From assembly GCF_020514115.1 (NCBI RefSeq), contig NZ_VTKZ01000007.1, positions 1 to 64,000 of the forward strand: a stretch of 64,000 nt of DNA. The letters run 5' to 3'. Position numbers and translations under genes: made by a program. The stretch's first letter is position 1. Every line of letters starts with the position of its first letter. This stretch comes from Synechococcus sp. MU1642. Its GTDB lineage: Bacteria; Cyanobacteriota; Cyanobacteriia; PCC-6307; Cyanobiaceae. Below the pieces are notes generated by a model. That model saw only the letters and a program-made list of their open reading frames with translations. It was not told where the DNA came from and made no database searches. Of the stretch, positions 1 through 7,901 are shown piece by piece.

Positions 1-50
1 GCCATCGGTTGATCTGGAATCAACTAACGATTCAGATCAACTGAATCGGA

Positions 51-77
51 AAGCCCCCTCCTCGGAGGGGGCTTTTT
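51..77 (+). terminator. Rho-independent terminator
   Basis: A GC-rich inverted repeat (AGCCCCCTC / GAGGGGGCT with a short loop) is followed directly by a T5 run. It would end transcription of a gene lying left of the window. Confidence 0.85.
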
Positions 78-175
78 GTTGTGCATGCAGCTCTTATCTT
101 CCGATCTCTTCACTGAGGAGCCGTCTGCACTTTGACCGGCGATTGCTAGACAAAAGCACGTCAGTGATCGTTTTC

Positions 176-382
176 ATGACCTGTGGCGACATCTTCCGGA
201 TCATCATTGCTCTGTTCATTCCACCCCTTGGTGTCTTCACCCAGGTGGGATTGACCCAGCCCTTTTGGATCAACCTGGTGATCTATCTTTTTGCTGTAGG
301 CGGTCTTGGTTTTCCGGTGTTGTTCGGCATGTGGCCAGCCGCTGTGATTCACGCCCTGTTTGTGATCCTGACCCGCAAATAA
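176..382 (+). CDS. Pmp3/YqaE-family small membrane peptide
   Basis: A 68-residue protein with two hydrophobic segments separated by the family-typical stretch 'PPLGVFTQVG'. Pmp3/YqaE (UPF0057) proteins are small inner-membrane proteolipids linked in yeast and bacteria to membrane potential and salt stress. The ATG at 176, giving MTCGDIFRII, fits the family N-terminus (a short D-I-x-R-I leader before helix 1). A TTG at 143 or GTG at 164 would add residues that do not match the family. It stands alone between a terminator and a decayed gene. Family assignment is firm; the exact role here is unknown. Confidence 0.8.
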   Translation: MTCGDIFRIIIALFIPPLGVFTQVGLTQPFWINLVIYLFAVGGLGFPVLFGMWPAAVIHALFVILTRK

Positions 383-389
383 ACACGTT

Positions 390-1594
390 TTAGCAATTTG
401 GCTCTGAACAGATTTCAGCTTCAGTGGAATCTCCTGCTTGATTGTTTGGTTGATCTTCAAGCAACTGAGCCGGCGCGAGGGCCATTTCTGCCTCGTTGAA
501 AATTTGCTCGAGCTCAACCTCTAAGTTCACTTCATTGCCTTCCACCACACTCACGTTGATGCGTTGCACCTGCATCCGTAGTTCAAGGCCGGGGAATTGC
601 CCTGCAAGTCTGCTGTTGATGGTGTCTTGCATGTTCTGAACCTGCTTGTAACTCGGCAGCTTGGGATCGACGGATCACACCACCTGGAAGCTTGGGGCTT
701 GATTTTGTTCCCAGTAGTTGGGCCAGTCGAAAACGATCTTTTCGAGTTCCACGGCGTCGTTCGCGCCAAAGCTCAGCGTCTCATTCTTCAAGTAGTAGCG
801 AATCTCAGATTCAATCTGTTTTTGGGCAACCTCCCGCTTCACCTTGAATCGGTGCTCATACCTTCCATACAGCTCTTAACCCACAACACGGCCATACCCA
901 ATGCCAACAGCATTGGTAAGCGAGAGCGTCGTCCTCGCCTGAGTTTCTCGCGGAAGTACGGCTCACGAATTGCCAGCACTGCGATCCCACCAATCAGAAT
1001 TCCAAGCAAGTTGGCGGCATAGAGCAGGGCAGGCCCTTGGGCGTTGCTGATGTCTGGGCCGGAGAGCATCAATCCCATCACGCACATCGGTGGCACCAAG
1101 GCCACGGCAATCGCCGTGCCGGCCATAGAACGCACGGCACCGGGGTTGACCTTGGCGTAGGTCGCGATGGCATCTGCCGCCAGGGCGATTCCCAGATCAA
1201 ACGTGTTCGGTTCAAGTCGGGCGGCGATCTGTTCTGGCAAGGCCATGACCACAAGCACGCCATGACTCCATGCGATCCAGCCCAATCCCATAGACAGGAT
1301 CAAGGTGATCCCTGCTCCGGCCGCAAGGGTGAATAGTGATCGGGACAACAGCCTGGCATGCTCGATCAGAATCGCGAACACCGCCACCCTCAGCGGCAGA
1401 ATCCAGTGGGCCAAAACCATGGCCCGAATGAAGACCGCAGAGTTGTTGGCCAGTAATCCCAAACTGGCGATCAAGTTGGCACCAATCGTCAGAACGATGA
1501 AAGATTCGTTGAGCCGTGCTTCTCAGTCGTAACTGCGGTGCAGTTCCTCGACACGATCTTGATCTTCGAGAAGCGATTGTTGATCAACAACCAC
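390..1594 (-). pseudogene. DUF389 (TIGR00341-like) membrane protein, decayed
   Basis: The minus strand encodes a multi-helix membrane protein of the DUF389 hydrophobic family, recognisable from 'GANLIASLGLLANNSAV' and following helices. It cannot be read in one frame. An in-frame TGA lies at 1524-1526 upstream of the first helix. A frameshift near 865-875 moves the reading frame just after the last helix. A second in-frame TGA lies at 675-677. Similarity to a continuous product runs across all three lesions (for example EHRFKVKREVAQKQIE after the frameshift, and SVDPKLPSYKQVQNM after the second stop). Its 5' end abuts the stop of the prohibitin-like gene. The call is a recently inactivated gene. 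The helical middle (839-1474) is still open and could in principle be translated. Confidence 0.75.
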
Positions 1595-1607
1595 GGCAGT
1601 CGTTCGT

Positions 1608-2402
1608 TCAGCTGCGTCGCCCCACAATTACTGGAGGTGTGTTGCCGTTGCTGCCCGGAAGGGCCGGTACAACCTCCGTTTGCCCATCCCACTTATCGAG
1701 GAACAGCTTGTAGAGCACCTGATCATCAAGGCTGCGGTTGAGGGTGTCGTAACGCAGGGCTTCTTGTTCAGCGATCTTGACTTCGGTCTGGGCGCGGAGC
1801 AGTTGCTGCTCGGCAATCTGTTTCTGTTCAATGGCGGCGCGATATTCCTCTGCAATTTGCAGACCTGTGAGGTCCAGACCGCGCACTTCCACGTAATCAA
1901 ATTTGTCCAGCTCTTCGGCGACTGTGCGTTCCACCAGCGCGGAGATGTCGTTCCATTCGGTGGCAATGGTGACAAGCTCGTACTGGGAGAAGACCGACTT
2001 CAGTGCTTTCAGCAATGACGGCTGAATGATGCGCGGGTAAATCTCTCGGTCGTTGCCGGCGATCGTCCGGTAGATACGTCCTGCTTCGTTCGGGCGAACG
2101 GCATATTTCACGGTTGCGGTTGCTTCGATCACCTGGAGGTCTTTTGTGAGGGTGGCAAATTCTTCCGGTTTGACCTGGGTGCGCACATCAAAGGGATACA
2201 CCGATTGAATGAACGGCACCTTGAGATTGAGGCCGGGCAGTCGTGATCCCCCGCTCACTTTTCCCAAGGTGGTGACCACCGCCACCTTGCCGGCAGGAAC
2301 AATGAACAGAGCCTGCCCCAACAACAACAGCGCGCTGAGAACGACGGCAACCACAACGGCGAGGCTGTTGGCGGGATCGTTGATCCGTCGTGGGGTTTGC
2401 AT
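1608..2402 (-). CDS. Prohibitin/SPFH (band 7) family protein
   Basis: A 264-residue protein with one N-terminal transmembrane helix (about residues 12-35) followed by an SPFH/band-7 domain ('VPAGKVAVVTTLGKV', 'GLNLKVPFIQSVYPFDVRTQ') and an Ala/Glu/Gln-rich coiled coil ('QKQIAEQQLLRAQTEVKIAEQEA'). Prohibitins form membrane-anchored ring oligomers that scaffold membranes and modulate FtsH-type proteases. The ATG at 2402 (MQTPRRIND) was preferred over an upstream in-frame ATG because it places the helix close to the N-terminus, as in the family. The stop lies next to the remnant DUF389 gene, which probably was co-transcribed. Confidence 0.85.
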   Translation of the reverse strand: MQTPRRINDPANSLAVVVAVVLSALLLLGQALFIVPAGKVAVVTTLGKVSGGSRLPGLNLKVPFIQSVYPFDVRTQVKPEEFATLTKDLQVIEATATVKYAVRPNEAGRIYRTIAGNDREIYPRIIQPSLLKALKSVFSQYELVTIATEWNDISALVERTVAEELDKFDYVEVRGLDLTGLQIAEEYRAAIEQKQIAEQQLLRAQTEVKIAEQEALRYDTLNRSLDDQVLYKLFLDKWDGQTEVVPALPGSNGNTPPVIVGRRS

Positions 2403-2505
2403 GGTTCGGCAAGATCCTGATCTGATGATGTCGCGTTTGCTCGTGCGTCGTTGGCTCAGTGACCTTTTCTCCGCCAAACCGACACCATCAGGATCCGACT
2501 GATTT

Positions 2506-2739
2506 CTAGTTCAACCAGAGCGACTTAAAGGCCCTTGGATAGGGATCTCGCATGGTCATGGAGGTCTCGCGGATGAAGGTGATGCACGCTTTAGACCCGT
2601 CGAACACCTTCGCTTTGATCATCATCTCCATGGCTTGCTGAAGCGTTTTTCCTTCTTCGAGGCTGGTGTCGATAATCTTCACCGCTGTGGCGGGTTCACA
2701 AGGGCCCAGTTCCAGAGCTCGTGCCGCAGAGGAGAGCAC
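2506..2739 (-). CDS. Small conserved-looking protein, possibly exported
   Basis: About 77 residues from a GTG at 2739, starting ahead of 'ALELGPCEPATAVKI'; two cysteines (in GPCEP and SKACIT) could form a disulfide. No family was recognised. The start is doubtful: a convincing signal peptide (MHALNGVLLLSIALA) lies just upstream in another frame, starting at 2783, and would join this protein if one base were added near 2740. Either the gene starts at the internal GTG and is cytoplasmic, or it is an exported protein broken by a one-base deletion. Confidence 0.5.
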   Translation of the reverse strand: MLSSAARALELGPCEPATAVKIIDTSLEEGKTLQQAMEMMIKAKVFDGSKACITFIRETSMTMRDPYPRAFKSLWLN

Positions 2740-3007
2740 GCTAGAGCAATGGATAGAAGCAACACTCCGTTGAGGGCATGCATCTGGCCGGGACCCTGTG
2801 ATGGATGCACGAAGCCTATGGCGTGGGTCTGCATAGACCTGACTCTTTTCTGACTGAGTTGTTTTCTGATCTCACTGGCCTGGGGCAGAGCTGAAGCAGT
2901 CTCAAGCTCATCGAAATGCGTCGGATCAGTGAACAAAGTTGTGCACCTATGGCTCACCTCCGCCGCGCAGACAAGCTCCTTGGGTATGAGAGCTCTCCAG
3001 ACTGATA

Positions 3008-3054
3008 TGCCTTGTGATTTAACAAGGCATAAAAAAACCTCCGTTGAACGGAGG
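3008..3054 (-). terminator. Tandem hairpins, terminator-like on the minus strand
   Basis: Two inverted repeats are adjacent: TGCCTTG/CAAGGCA (3008-3029) and CCTCCGTT/AACGGAGG (3038-3054). A run of seven A at 3031-3037 becomes a U-run after the second hairpin on the minus strand. No minus-strand gene lies directly upstream within 600 bp, so it may end a long or non-coding transcript. Confidence 0.5.
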
Positions 3055-3285
3055 AATAAGCCAAGTAATCCCCATCACCCGGCTTTTCTATAAGTGTAGT
3101 GCTTCTCGTCAAGTTTGTGCAGCTGATCCACCACATCTGGTGGATTGAATTTCACAAAACACTGCTGAGGGGCAGCTTATCCACAGGAGAGTGGAAAACT
3201 TTGGCAATCTGCGTTGTCGCCGTTTCTTCAAAAGGCCTGCAATGACTGGTTCGTTCAGGTAAGCTGTGGATATCCCCATCACCCG

Positions 3286-3310
3286 GCCGCCCGCTTGTGG
3301 CGGCTTTTTT
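3286..3310 (+). terminator. Rho-independent terminator
   Basis: GCCGCC/GGCGGC hairpin followed by T6. The upstream 230 bp (3055-3285) contains no gene that I recognise, so the terminator may serve a small RNA transcribed across that interval. Confidence 0.65.
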
Positions 3311-3351
3311 GTGCCCGTGCTGCCAGTGTGGACCTGTATTCCACAAGCCCT

Positions 3352-3645
3352 ATGACGGTGAACCGGGAGCAGGCCAGGGATGCTCTGGCGACACTTCTCG
3401 AGGTTTTCGCGGGGCCGAACTACTCAGGCGCGTTGCGCGATGGTGATCTCACCACCCGCCTCGAGCGATGCACCGGCTGGGTGAAGGCTGAAGCCTCGGA
3501 GGCGGCATCCCTGATCGAATCATGCGTCCCTCACGGCAAGCCGATGCTTGCTCAGGCTCAGCAACGCCTGGCTGTTCTGGAATCGTTGAAGACGTTGCAG
3601 GAGGTTGCCGTCAACCATTTCGGCCCCCTCGACGATCCCAGCTAA
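3352..3645 (+). CDS. Hypothetical protein, 97 aa
   Basis: A soluble, probably helical protein beginning MTVNREQARDAL at 3352. The reading frame extends upstream to 3214 but that part runs through the terminator at 3286-3310, so the later ATG is preferred. No transmembrane segment or known motif is visible; two cysteines are present. It ends 6 bp before the convergent gene at 3652. Composition matches neighbouring core genes, which supports it being real. Function unknown. Confidence 0.65.
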   Translation: MTVNREQARDALATLLEVFAGPNYSGALRDGDLTTRLERCTGWVKAEASEAASLIESCVPHGKPMLAQAQQRLAVLESLKTLQEVAVNHFGPLDDPS

Positions 3646-3651
3646 GGGGCG

Positions 3652-3948
3652 TCAGTCGCGACGCAGCCAAGGCGAGGCTTTGCTGAACCAATCGCCGAGA
3701 TCATCTTCTGGGTGCTCAGGGTCGTCTGGATGACGTCGCCCCAGGTCGAGATCGGCCATCAAACCGTCGAGGCCTTGTTGTGTGCCTTCCCGTTGAAAGC
3801 GCTGCGCTCTGCTCGCCCACGTGCTCACGCTGCGATCGCGTTCGGCGAATTTTTGAAGGTAGACGCGTTCCTGAAGTGACACGAACTCACCCTGAGCCAG
3901 GCGGCTGCAGATGTTTTGCAGCTTCAATCGTGTCGATGTGGTCAGCAT
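3652..3948 (-). CDS. Hypothetical protein, 98 aa
   Basis: Starts MLTTSTRLKLQNIC at 3948. The N-terminal two thirds look helical and basic ('LQERVYLQKFAERD'); the C-terminal third is acidic ('RRHPDDPEHPEDDLGDW'). No transmembrane segment or named domain is recognised. It is convergent with the gene at 3352-3645. Codon use resembles the core genes. I treat it as a real, cyanobacteria-type hypothetical gene. Confidence 0.65.
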   Translation of the reverse strand: MLTTSTRLKLQNICSRLAQGEFVSLQERVYLQKFAERDRSVSTWASRAQRFQREGTQQGLDGLMADLDLGRRHPDDPEHPEDDLGDWFSKASPWLRRD

Positions 3949-4055
3949 GATCGATTCAACTTTTTCAGGTGATAGGGAGTCCCGACCATGGATTCAGTGG
4001 CCCAAGGCACCATTTGTCGCACGGGTGCATGGCCTGGTTTTCATATCGTGACGGG

Positions 4056-4544
4056 ATGGATCACGAGGAAACCCTGCGCCTGACCCCCATTGCATCGGAC
4101 TCGCCCTGGTTGGAGCGCTGTGGCACTTTGTTGCGTCCGCAGAGCGACCCTGCATTGTTCGGTCCAGCGGACGCAGATCTGTACTTCGCTGCAGATGGTC
4201 AACCACGCTTCTACGTGATGCGGATCCGCCGCCGGCCTCCTGTGCTCAAGTCGATGACGCGGCACCATCGCGTGAGTCAGTGTTTGGGGTCTGCCGATGC
4301 ACAGCCCTGGTGGCTGGCCATGGCCCCCTCAACGGATTCTGGCTGTCCGCCACACGCATCCTCGATCGCTCTGATCAAGTTTCAAGCCGGTGAAGCCTTC
4401 AAGCTGCATCCGGGAACGTGGCATGCAGGGCCTTTTGTTCAGGAGCAATCAGCGCTGTTTTTCAACCTTGAATTGAGAACAACCAACGAAGATGACCACA
4501 ATTCGCTCGTGTTAGCGCAGCTTTTGCGGTTGAGCCTGATTTAA
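4056..4544 (+). CDS. Ureidoglycolate lyase (AllA)-like cupin protein
   Basis: A 162-residue single-domain cupin-like protein. The diagnostic stretch 'FKLHPGTWHAGPF' near residues 118-130 matches the metal-ligand/active-site region of the AllA ureidoglycolate lyase family, and 'FFNLEL' follows at the usual distance. AllA releases glyoxylate and urea from ureidoglycolate in purine catabolism; cyanobacterial homologues lack a surrounding allantoin operon, as here, so the substrate is uncertain. The ATG at 4056 (MDHEETLRL) gives the normal family length; the frame also opens from 3969 but would add about 29 poorly conserved residues. Confidence 0.7.
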   Translation: MDHEETLRLTPIASDSPWLERCGTLLRPQSDPALFGPADADLYFAADGQPRFYVMRIRRRPPVLKSMTRHHRVSQCLGSADAQPWWLAMAPSTDSGCPPHASSIALIKFQAGEAFKLHPGTWHAGPFVQEQSALFFNLELRTTNEDDHNSLVLAQLLRLSLI

Positions 4545-4604
4545 TTGCCGCGGCTGTAACGGGATGAACAGCGCAACTGGGCTTGCATGGCCTATATTTA
4601 TTTT

Positions 4605-4644
4605 GTAGCAATTGCTACGAACGTTCACTTCGCTACACAGCGAA
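4605..4644 (+). promoter_or_regulatory. Palindrome and hairpin upstream of the DUF4278 gene
   Basis: A perfect 14-bp palindrome, GTAGCAATTGCTAC (4605-4618), follows an AT-rich stretch (TATATTTATTTT), and a TTCGCT/AGCGAA hairpin lies at 4629-4644. Both sit 55-95 bp upstream of the start codon at 4699, where an operator or a 5'-UTR element would be expected. Confidence 0.4.
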
Positions 4645-4698
4645 GCGCAGTTCGACTCAGGGCATGGAACGGGGCCTGAGCTTTCTACGAGGAACACC

Positions 4699-4905
4699 AT
4701 GAATGCTCTTGGGCTTCTGAAGCAGCGCGAATTGCGCGTGCAGCTCCGCAACAACTCCAAAAAGGCCGTGGCTCGCGGACCTGAATCCAGCGACTACACC
4801 TCTGCGCATCTCTCTCCCGTCAAACTGGCGAAAAAGAAGGTCGCTCCAACTCAGTTGAAATACCGAGGAGTGACCTACGAGTCAATGCGTGCCAATTGGC
4901 TCTGA
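4699..4905 (+). CDS. DUF4278 domain-containing small protein
   Basis: A 68-residue, strongly basic protein ending with 'TQLKYRGVTYES', the LxYRGxxY motif that defines the cyanobacterial DUF4278 family. The start ATG at 4699 has a good ribosome-binding site (ACGAGGA, 8 bases upstream). The N-terminal half is Arg/Lys/Ser rich. It is a single-gene transcript: palindromic control-like sequence upstream and a strong terminator 23 bp downstream. Molecular function of the family is unknown. Confidence 0.75.
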   Translation: MNALGLLKQRELRVQLRNNSKKAVARGPESSDYTSAHLSPVKLAKKKVAPTQLKYRGVTYESMRANWL

Positions 4906-4927
4906 CCCCTGTTTCATTCAAGGGATG

Positions 4928-4953
4928 AAGCCCCACTTTGGTGGGGCTTTTTG
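4928..4953 (+). terminator. Rho-independent terminator of the DUF4278 gene
   Basis: AAGCCCCAC/GTGGGGCTT hairpin followed by a T5 run. Confidence 0.9.
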
Positions 4954-5016
4954 TTTGGATGGACTGATCGTCTGTGCAATCCGACAGTGGCCTTTGATGT
5001 TGCGACTACCGGATCA

Positions 5017-5271
5017 ATGTCTTACCTGGATGTAAGGGATCAACTGCCATCGATTGACCCTGAAAATCTTTCGCCGCAGGACGTGCTGACCATTCTTCTG
5101 CATCTGTTCCAGCAGCAGCCTGGGTTTGTCGACCGTGGCCATGAGGTTAATAATAAGGAGACAGCTTGGCTGAATGGCTTTCTCTTTCGTCTTCAGAATG
5201 ATTCCGCGGCTGAGCGTTTTTCTATTGAGGAAGTTGGCTCAAGCGTCGACAAAATCTCTGCTTTAAGATGA
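5017..5271 (+). CDS. Hypothetical protein, 84 aa
   Basis: Starts MSYLDVRDQLPSI at 5017; an upstream in-frame extension to 4951 overlaps the terminator and is rejected. The protein is acidic and soluble with an amphipathic segment 'DVLTILLHLFQQQPGF'. No family recognised. The short distance to other small cyanobacterial genes suggests an accessory regulatory or stress role, but the sequence does not show one. Confidence 0.6.
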   Translation: MSYLDVRDQLPSIDPENLSPQDVLTILLHLFQQQPGFVDRGHEVNNKETAWLNGFLFRLQNDSAAERFSIEEVGSSVDKISALR

Positions 5272-5366
5272 TTGCAACAGCTGATCAAGCGATCCCAATA
5301 TGTTTCTGTTGATCCCGCACATAACCCGCGTTCTCCTCGAGCCTTTGTCCAGTTCGAGCCAAGCGC

Positions 5367-5558
5367 ATGTATGCAGTTCAAGAGCTGACAGTTGAGGGAT
5401 GGTCCGATCGTGCTGAGCACTCTTCAAAAGACAATGCCTTCTGGCATGCCCGTGCCAGAAGTGATGCTGATGGACAGACGTATCGCCTGATCAGTGAGGA
5501 AAAGCACGTTGTGTGCCTGCTCACCAGTCGTGGATCTGAGTGCTGGGAGCTCGACTAA
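5367..5558 (+). CDS. Hypothetical protein, 63 aa
   Basis: A small soluble protein starting MYAVQELTVEGWSDRA. It has a Trp- and His-containing middle ('NAFWHARARSDADGQTYRL') and ends ECWELD. It reads like a single small alpha/beta domain. No known family was recognised. The gene lies 36 bp upstream of the DUF3288 gene on the same strand, so the two may be co-transcribed. Confidence 0.55.
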   Translation: MYAVQELTVEGWSDRAEHSSKDNAFWHARARSDADGQTYRLISEEKHVVCLLTSRGSECWELD

Positions 5559-5597
5559 TTTGCTGCTCCGGTCGCCCTCTTCAGGCATGATCGGTTG

Positions 5598-5915
5598 ATG
5601 AACGACGACATTCAACAAACCCATCCGCTTTACGCCATCGATCGCGACCAGATCGATGCTGTGTTGGGTCATGAGGGCGCACCAGGCCCGCAGCAGTTGA
5701 CAACGATTGCCGCGTTGTTTTCTCGATATGCGGATTTTCCTGGCGCTGAAGATATACGCGATGATCTGCAGAAATGTCTCACGCTGTGGGGGCTATCTCG
5801 CGATGAGTTGAATCTCAAGACGCGGGAAATCTGGGAAAGTGGTTGGCGACCTGGGCAGGATCCTGTGGCTGAGGGTGTTGGTTCTGGGGCTGATGTTGAG
5901 GATGCAGAAGCTTGA
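5598..5915 (+). CDS. DUF3288 family protein
   Basis: A 105-residue protein with the DUF3288 pattern: 'HPLYAIDRDQIDAVLG' near the N-terminus, 'LFSRYADFPGAEDIRDDL' in the middle and 'LWGLSRDELNLKTREIW' afterwards. The family is found almost only in cyanobacteria and has no assigned function. The ATG at 5598 is chosen over the overlapping TTG at 5595. The C-terminal 20 residues are low-complexity Gly/Val/Asp and probably disordered. Confidence 0.8.
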   Translation: MNDDIQQTHPLYAIDRDQIDAVLGHEGAPGPQQLTTIAALFSRYADFPGAEDIRDDLQKCLTLWGLSRDELNLKTREIWESGWRPGQDPVAEGVGSGADVEDAEA

Positions 5916-6001
5916 TGCTTGTCTGCATGGCTCTTTCTTTAGGTGTTGAAACGTGAGCCTGAGATGAGGTTGGGCTTGTGATGTTTCATTGGTGAGCATC
6001 C

Positions 6002-6427
6002 AAAGAGGAAGGCCGCCCTTCCCGGTGGAAAGACGGCCTAACTCGCTCGTTTGTGCATTGTTCAACCCATCACTTCAGCTAAGGAAAGAAAGGGTCGAAG
6101 CTTCTGGCTCGAGGCGCCCTGGGGCCATGGACTCGAGGTGTTGGGTCGTTTTCTCCGAGGGCACCTGAGACGGTGCAAGTGGAGCGTCGATTGGCGTGGC
6201 GGACCTTTGCGTGCCCACCAAAGGACCAACCCAGGTCATTTTTGAGACTGTTGGAGCAGGGGCCAGAAAGTCAGTTTGCTTCTTCGGTCTGCTGGGGTGG
6301 AGTGTCGTCCGTCATGGGCTCCTCCGATCTCGATGCCCATAGTTTTGTGCCTTGAGGGCACAAAGTCATCAGCATTAAGGCGCATTGCCTTGAGGGCCTA
6401 AACGATCGATTGTTGGGGTGGCGTGCC
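6002..6427 (-). ncRNA. ~425-bp structured repeat, copy 1 (putative ncRNA)
   Basis: This stretch is about 80-85% identical by eye to 17813-18240, in the same orientation, and holds no convincing gene. Several hairpins are kept between the copies. The arm pair CTCGAG/CTCGAG (around 6108 and 6132) becomes CTAGAG/CTCTAG in copy 2, a compensatory change. TTTGTGCC/GGCACAAA (6343-6364) and GCACC/GGTGC (6161-6176) are invariant stems with changed loops. On the minus strand the element ends in a 12-bp hairpin at about 6010-6037 followed by a pyrimidine-rich tract (TTCCTCTTT), resembling an intrinsic terminator. A minus-strand RNA of roughly 400 nt is the simplest reading. Confidence 0.55.
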
Positions 6428-6485
6428 TGTGCGTCGGCTGAAGCATGGTCTTGGTCTCGCGTGAATCCGGGGGCAAGTGATCTCA

Positions 6486-6689
6486 TCAGATTTCGGTCTG
6501 TTCAGCGACGCCCATTGATGCCCGTTCTTCCTCCGTAAGGTATTCCTCAATGAGTGGGGAGCATTCCTCCCTCTGAACGGCGGCGATCTCTCGTTCGATG
6601 TTCTGGATGAAGAACTCGTTCCCGTTCCGCTTGGCCACCGCAAGCACACGCTCGAGGCGTTCGAGTTCCGCCTGCTGCTCGTTGTTCAT
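6486..6689 (-). CDS. Hypothetical coiled-coil protein, 67 aa
   Basis: Starts MNNEQQAELERLERV at 6689. The whole N-terminal 45 residues form heptad-like Glu/Leu/Arg-rich helix ('ELERLERVLAVAKRNGNEFF'), followed by an acidic tail ('IEEYLTEEERAS'). It resembles small marine-Synechococcus hypothetical proteins but no named domain is recognised. An upstream ATG at 6734 is possible but has a less helical leader. Confidence 0.6.
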   Translation of the reverse strand: MNNEQQAELERLERVLAVAKRNGNEFFIQNIEREIAAVQREECSPLIEEYLTEEERASMGVAEQTEI

Positions 6690-6810
6690 TTCATGGCATG
6701 TCACTCGGCGCACACGCTGGCAGAGTTGGATCAATAATGCTGAAAAAGCTGGCGAGATGTGTTGCTGAACTCTATGGATTTTTGCTCCTGAGGCTTATGT
6801 CAACACCCGC

Positions 6811-6981
6811 TTAAGCAGCCTCTGAATTCGTGTCTTCATACAACGCCTTGAGCTGATCAAGCTCAGCCATCAGATATTGAATCTCAAGCCAGTCCGTCGA
6901 AAGGTCAATGGCGGTTTCGAGGCGGTCAATCTGACGCTTGAGAAGCTCTGGCATTCCGCCATCTCGCTGCATGGCCCCCAT
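6811..6981 (-). CDS. Hypothetical small helical protein, 56 aa
   Basis: Core sequence 'MPELLKRQIDRLETAIDL' and 'LEIQYLMAELDQLKALYED' is a predicted helical hairpin. Three candidate ATGs exist; 6981 (MGAMQRDGG) is chosen since further upstream the frame opens across the neighbouring gene's promoter region. It is similar in style and orientation to the coiled-coil protein at 6486-6689. Function unknown. Confidence 0.5.
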   Translation of the reverse strand: MGAMQRDGGMPELLKRQIDRLETAIDLSTDWLEIQYLMAELDQLKALYEDTNSEAA

Positions 6982-7123
6982 GTAACCGCGCTTGACGCTG
7001 GATGCAAGACGACTGTTGACGAGGCCTGGGAGCGAAGGCTTTGCCGCGTTCCATCGCTTCGTATTCGCTCTCACAGACCATATGTCTCAACCGTGGGACT
7101 GTTTGTTGGCTTCAACCCATCCA

Positions 7124-7396
7124 ATGACCTTTTTGATGCACTGGTCTTTTAAGACCGGCTACCACGAGATTGCTGCCAAGAAGTTTCTGGCAACGGGTGC
7201 GCCCTTCCCGGAGTGCAAGTCTTGGAAGCGCTTCCATGCACCTGGATCGGTCGAGGGCTGGATCCTCGTGGAGGCAGACAACGCTGATGCCTGTTATGAG
7301 CACGCTGCGGAGTGGGCCGAGTGTCTCGATTGGGAGGTCACTCCAGTGCTGACAGATGAGCAGGCTGGCCCCCTGATCGCCAAGGCCTACAACTGA
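7124..7396 (+). CDS. DUF3303 family protein
   Basis: A 90-residue alpha/beta protein beginning MTFLMHWSFKTGYHE, with 'WKRFHAPGSVEGWILVEADNADACYEHAAEW' spread across the middle (a dimeric alpha-beta barrel-like pattern) and 'DWEVTPVLTDEQAG' at the C-terminus. This matches DUF3303, which is common in cyanobacteria and of unknown role. The ATG at 7124 matches the family start; upstream in-frame codons to 6992 are in non-coding-like sequence. It is the last apparently intact gene before the island boundary at 7491. Confidence 0.8.
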   Translation: MTFLMHWSFKTGYHEIAAKKFLATGAPFPECKSWKRFHAPGSVEGWILVEADNADACYEHAAEWAECLDWEVTPVLTDEQAGPLIAKAYN

Positions 7397-7490
7397 TCGT
7401 CTGTTTGGGTCGATGCCTCTCGTCTATGCGGGGGGCTCGTCACCCCATGGGATTAATTCTGAAACTTCTTCGTCAGATTGGAGTTGTTTG

Positions 7491-7519
7491 GACGCCCCCT
7501 GATGGATTCGCACCACCGA
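7491..7519 (+). repeat. Left attachment-site copy: tRNA-Arg 3'-end remnant
   Basis: The first 20 bases (7491-7510) are identical to 21506-21525, and 27 of 29 match through 21534. The right copy is the 3' end and T-arm of the intact tRNA-Arg gene. Only the 3' part is present here, with no acceptor partner or anticodon arm, so this is not a functional tRNA. A direct repeat of a tRNA 3' end is the hallmark of site-specific integration by a tyrosine recombinase. Confidence 0.75.
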
Positions 7520-7861
7520 ACTGCTGCCGCTACTGCAATAGGTCAACCGTTCCAGATCAAAGGCAGTGACCAGGAAAGTTCCCTGAAGCTCTGGGGAAGT
7601 GCGCAGATTGGTGCGCCAGAGGAATCCAACCCCAAGCTCACGGCGTCACTGATTAAGCGTTAGCAGCAGATGCAGCAACAGCAGTAGTCAGCGAGCTTGA
7701 GGGAGCACCCACAAAAATGAGCTCACATCGACGAACACAACAATTTCAAAGAGCTCGCATTGAGAGATGTCTGAGTCTTAAAACAATGCATCGATGAATA
7801 CTTGAAAGATCCGAATAAAACCTTAAAAGAGGTTGTCTCGAGTTTTGGTCTCCTCAAGACG
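7520..7861. other. Interval with no recognised gene
   Basis: Inside the left island edge. Short frames exist but none has coding-like composition or recognisable motifs. Confidence 0.5.
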
Positions 7862-7901
7862 ACGAATAAGGCTGCTGACAACCGTCGGCAGCCTTATTCG
7901 T
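7862..7901. terminator. 18-bp near-perfect hairpin
   Basis: ACGAATAAGGCTGCTGAC pairs with GTCGGCAGCCTTATTCGT across an AACC tetraloop, with a single T-G wobble. A weak T tract (TTGTCT) follows on the plus strand. It may be a terminator or a structural relic; the direction is not certain. Confidence 0.5.

Noticed and set aside
2954-3136. 60-codon minus-strand reading frame
   Set aside because: Overlaps the tandem hairpins at 3008-3054 and has poor composition.
6002-6427. tmRNA, RNase P RNA or 6S RNA
   Set aside because: The conserved cores of those RNAs are not recognisable; the element is present twice.
7478-7663. Second tRNA-Arg gene
   Set aside because: Only the 3' end and T-arm are present; no anticodon or D-arm.
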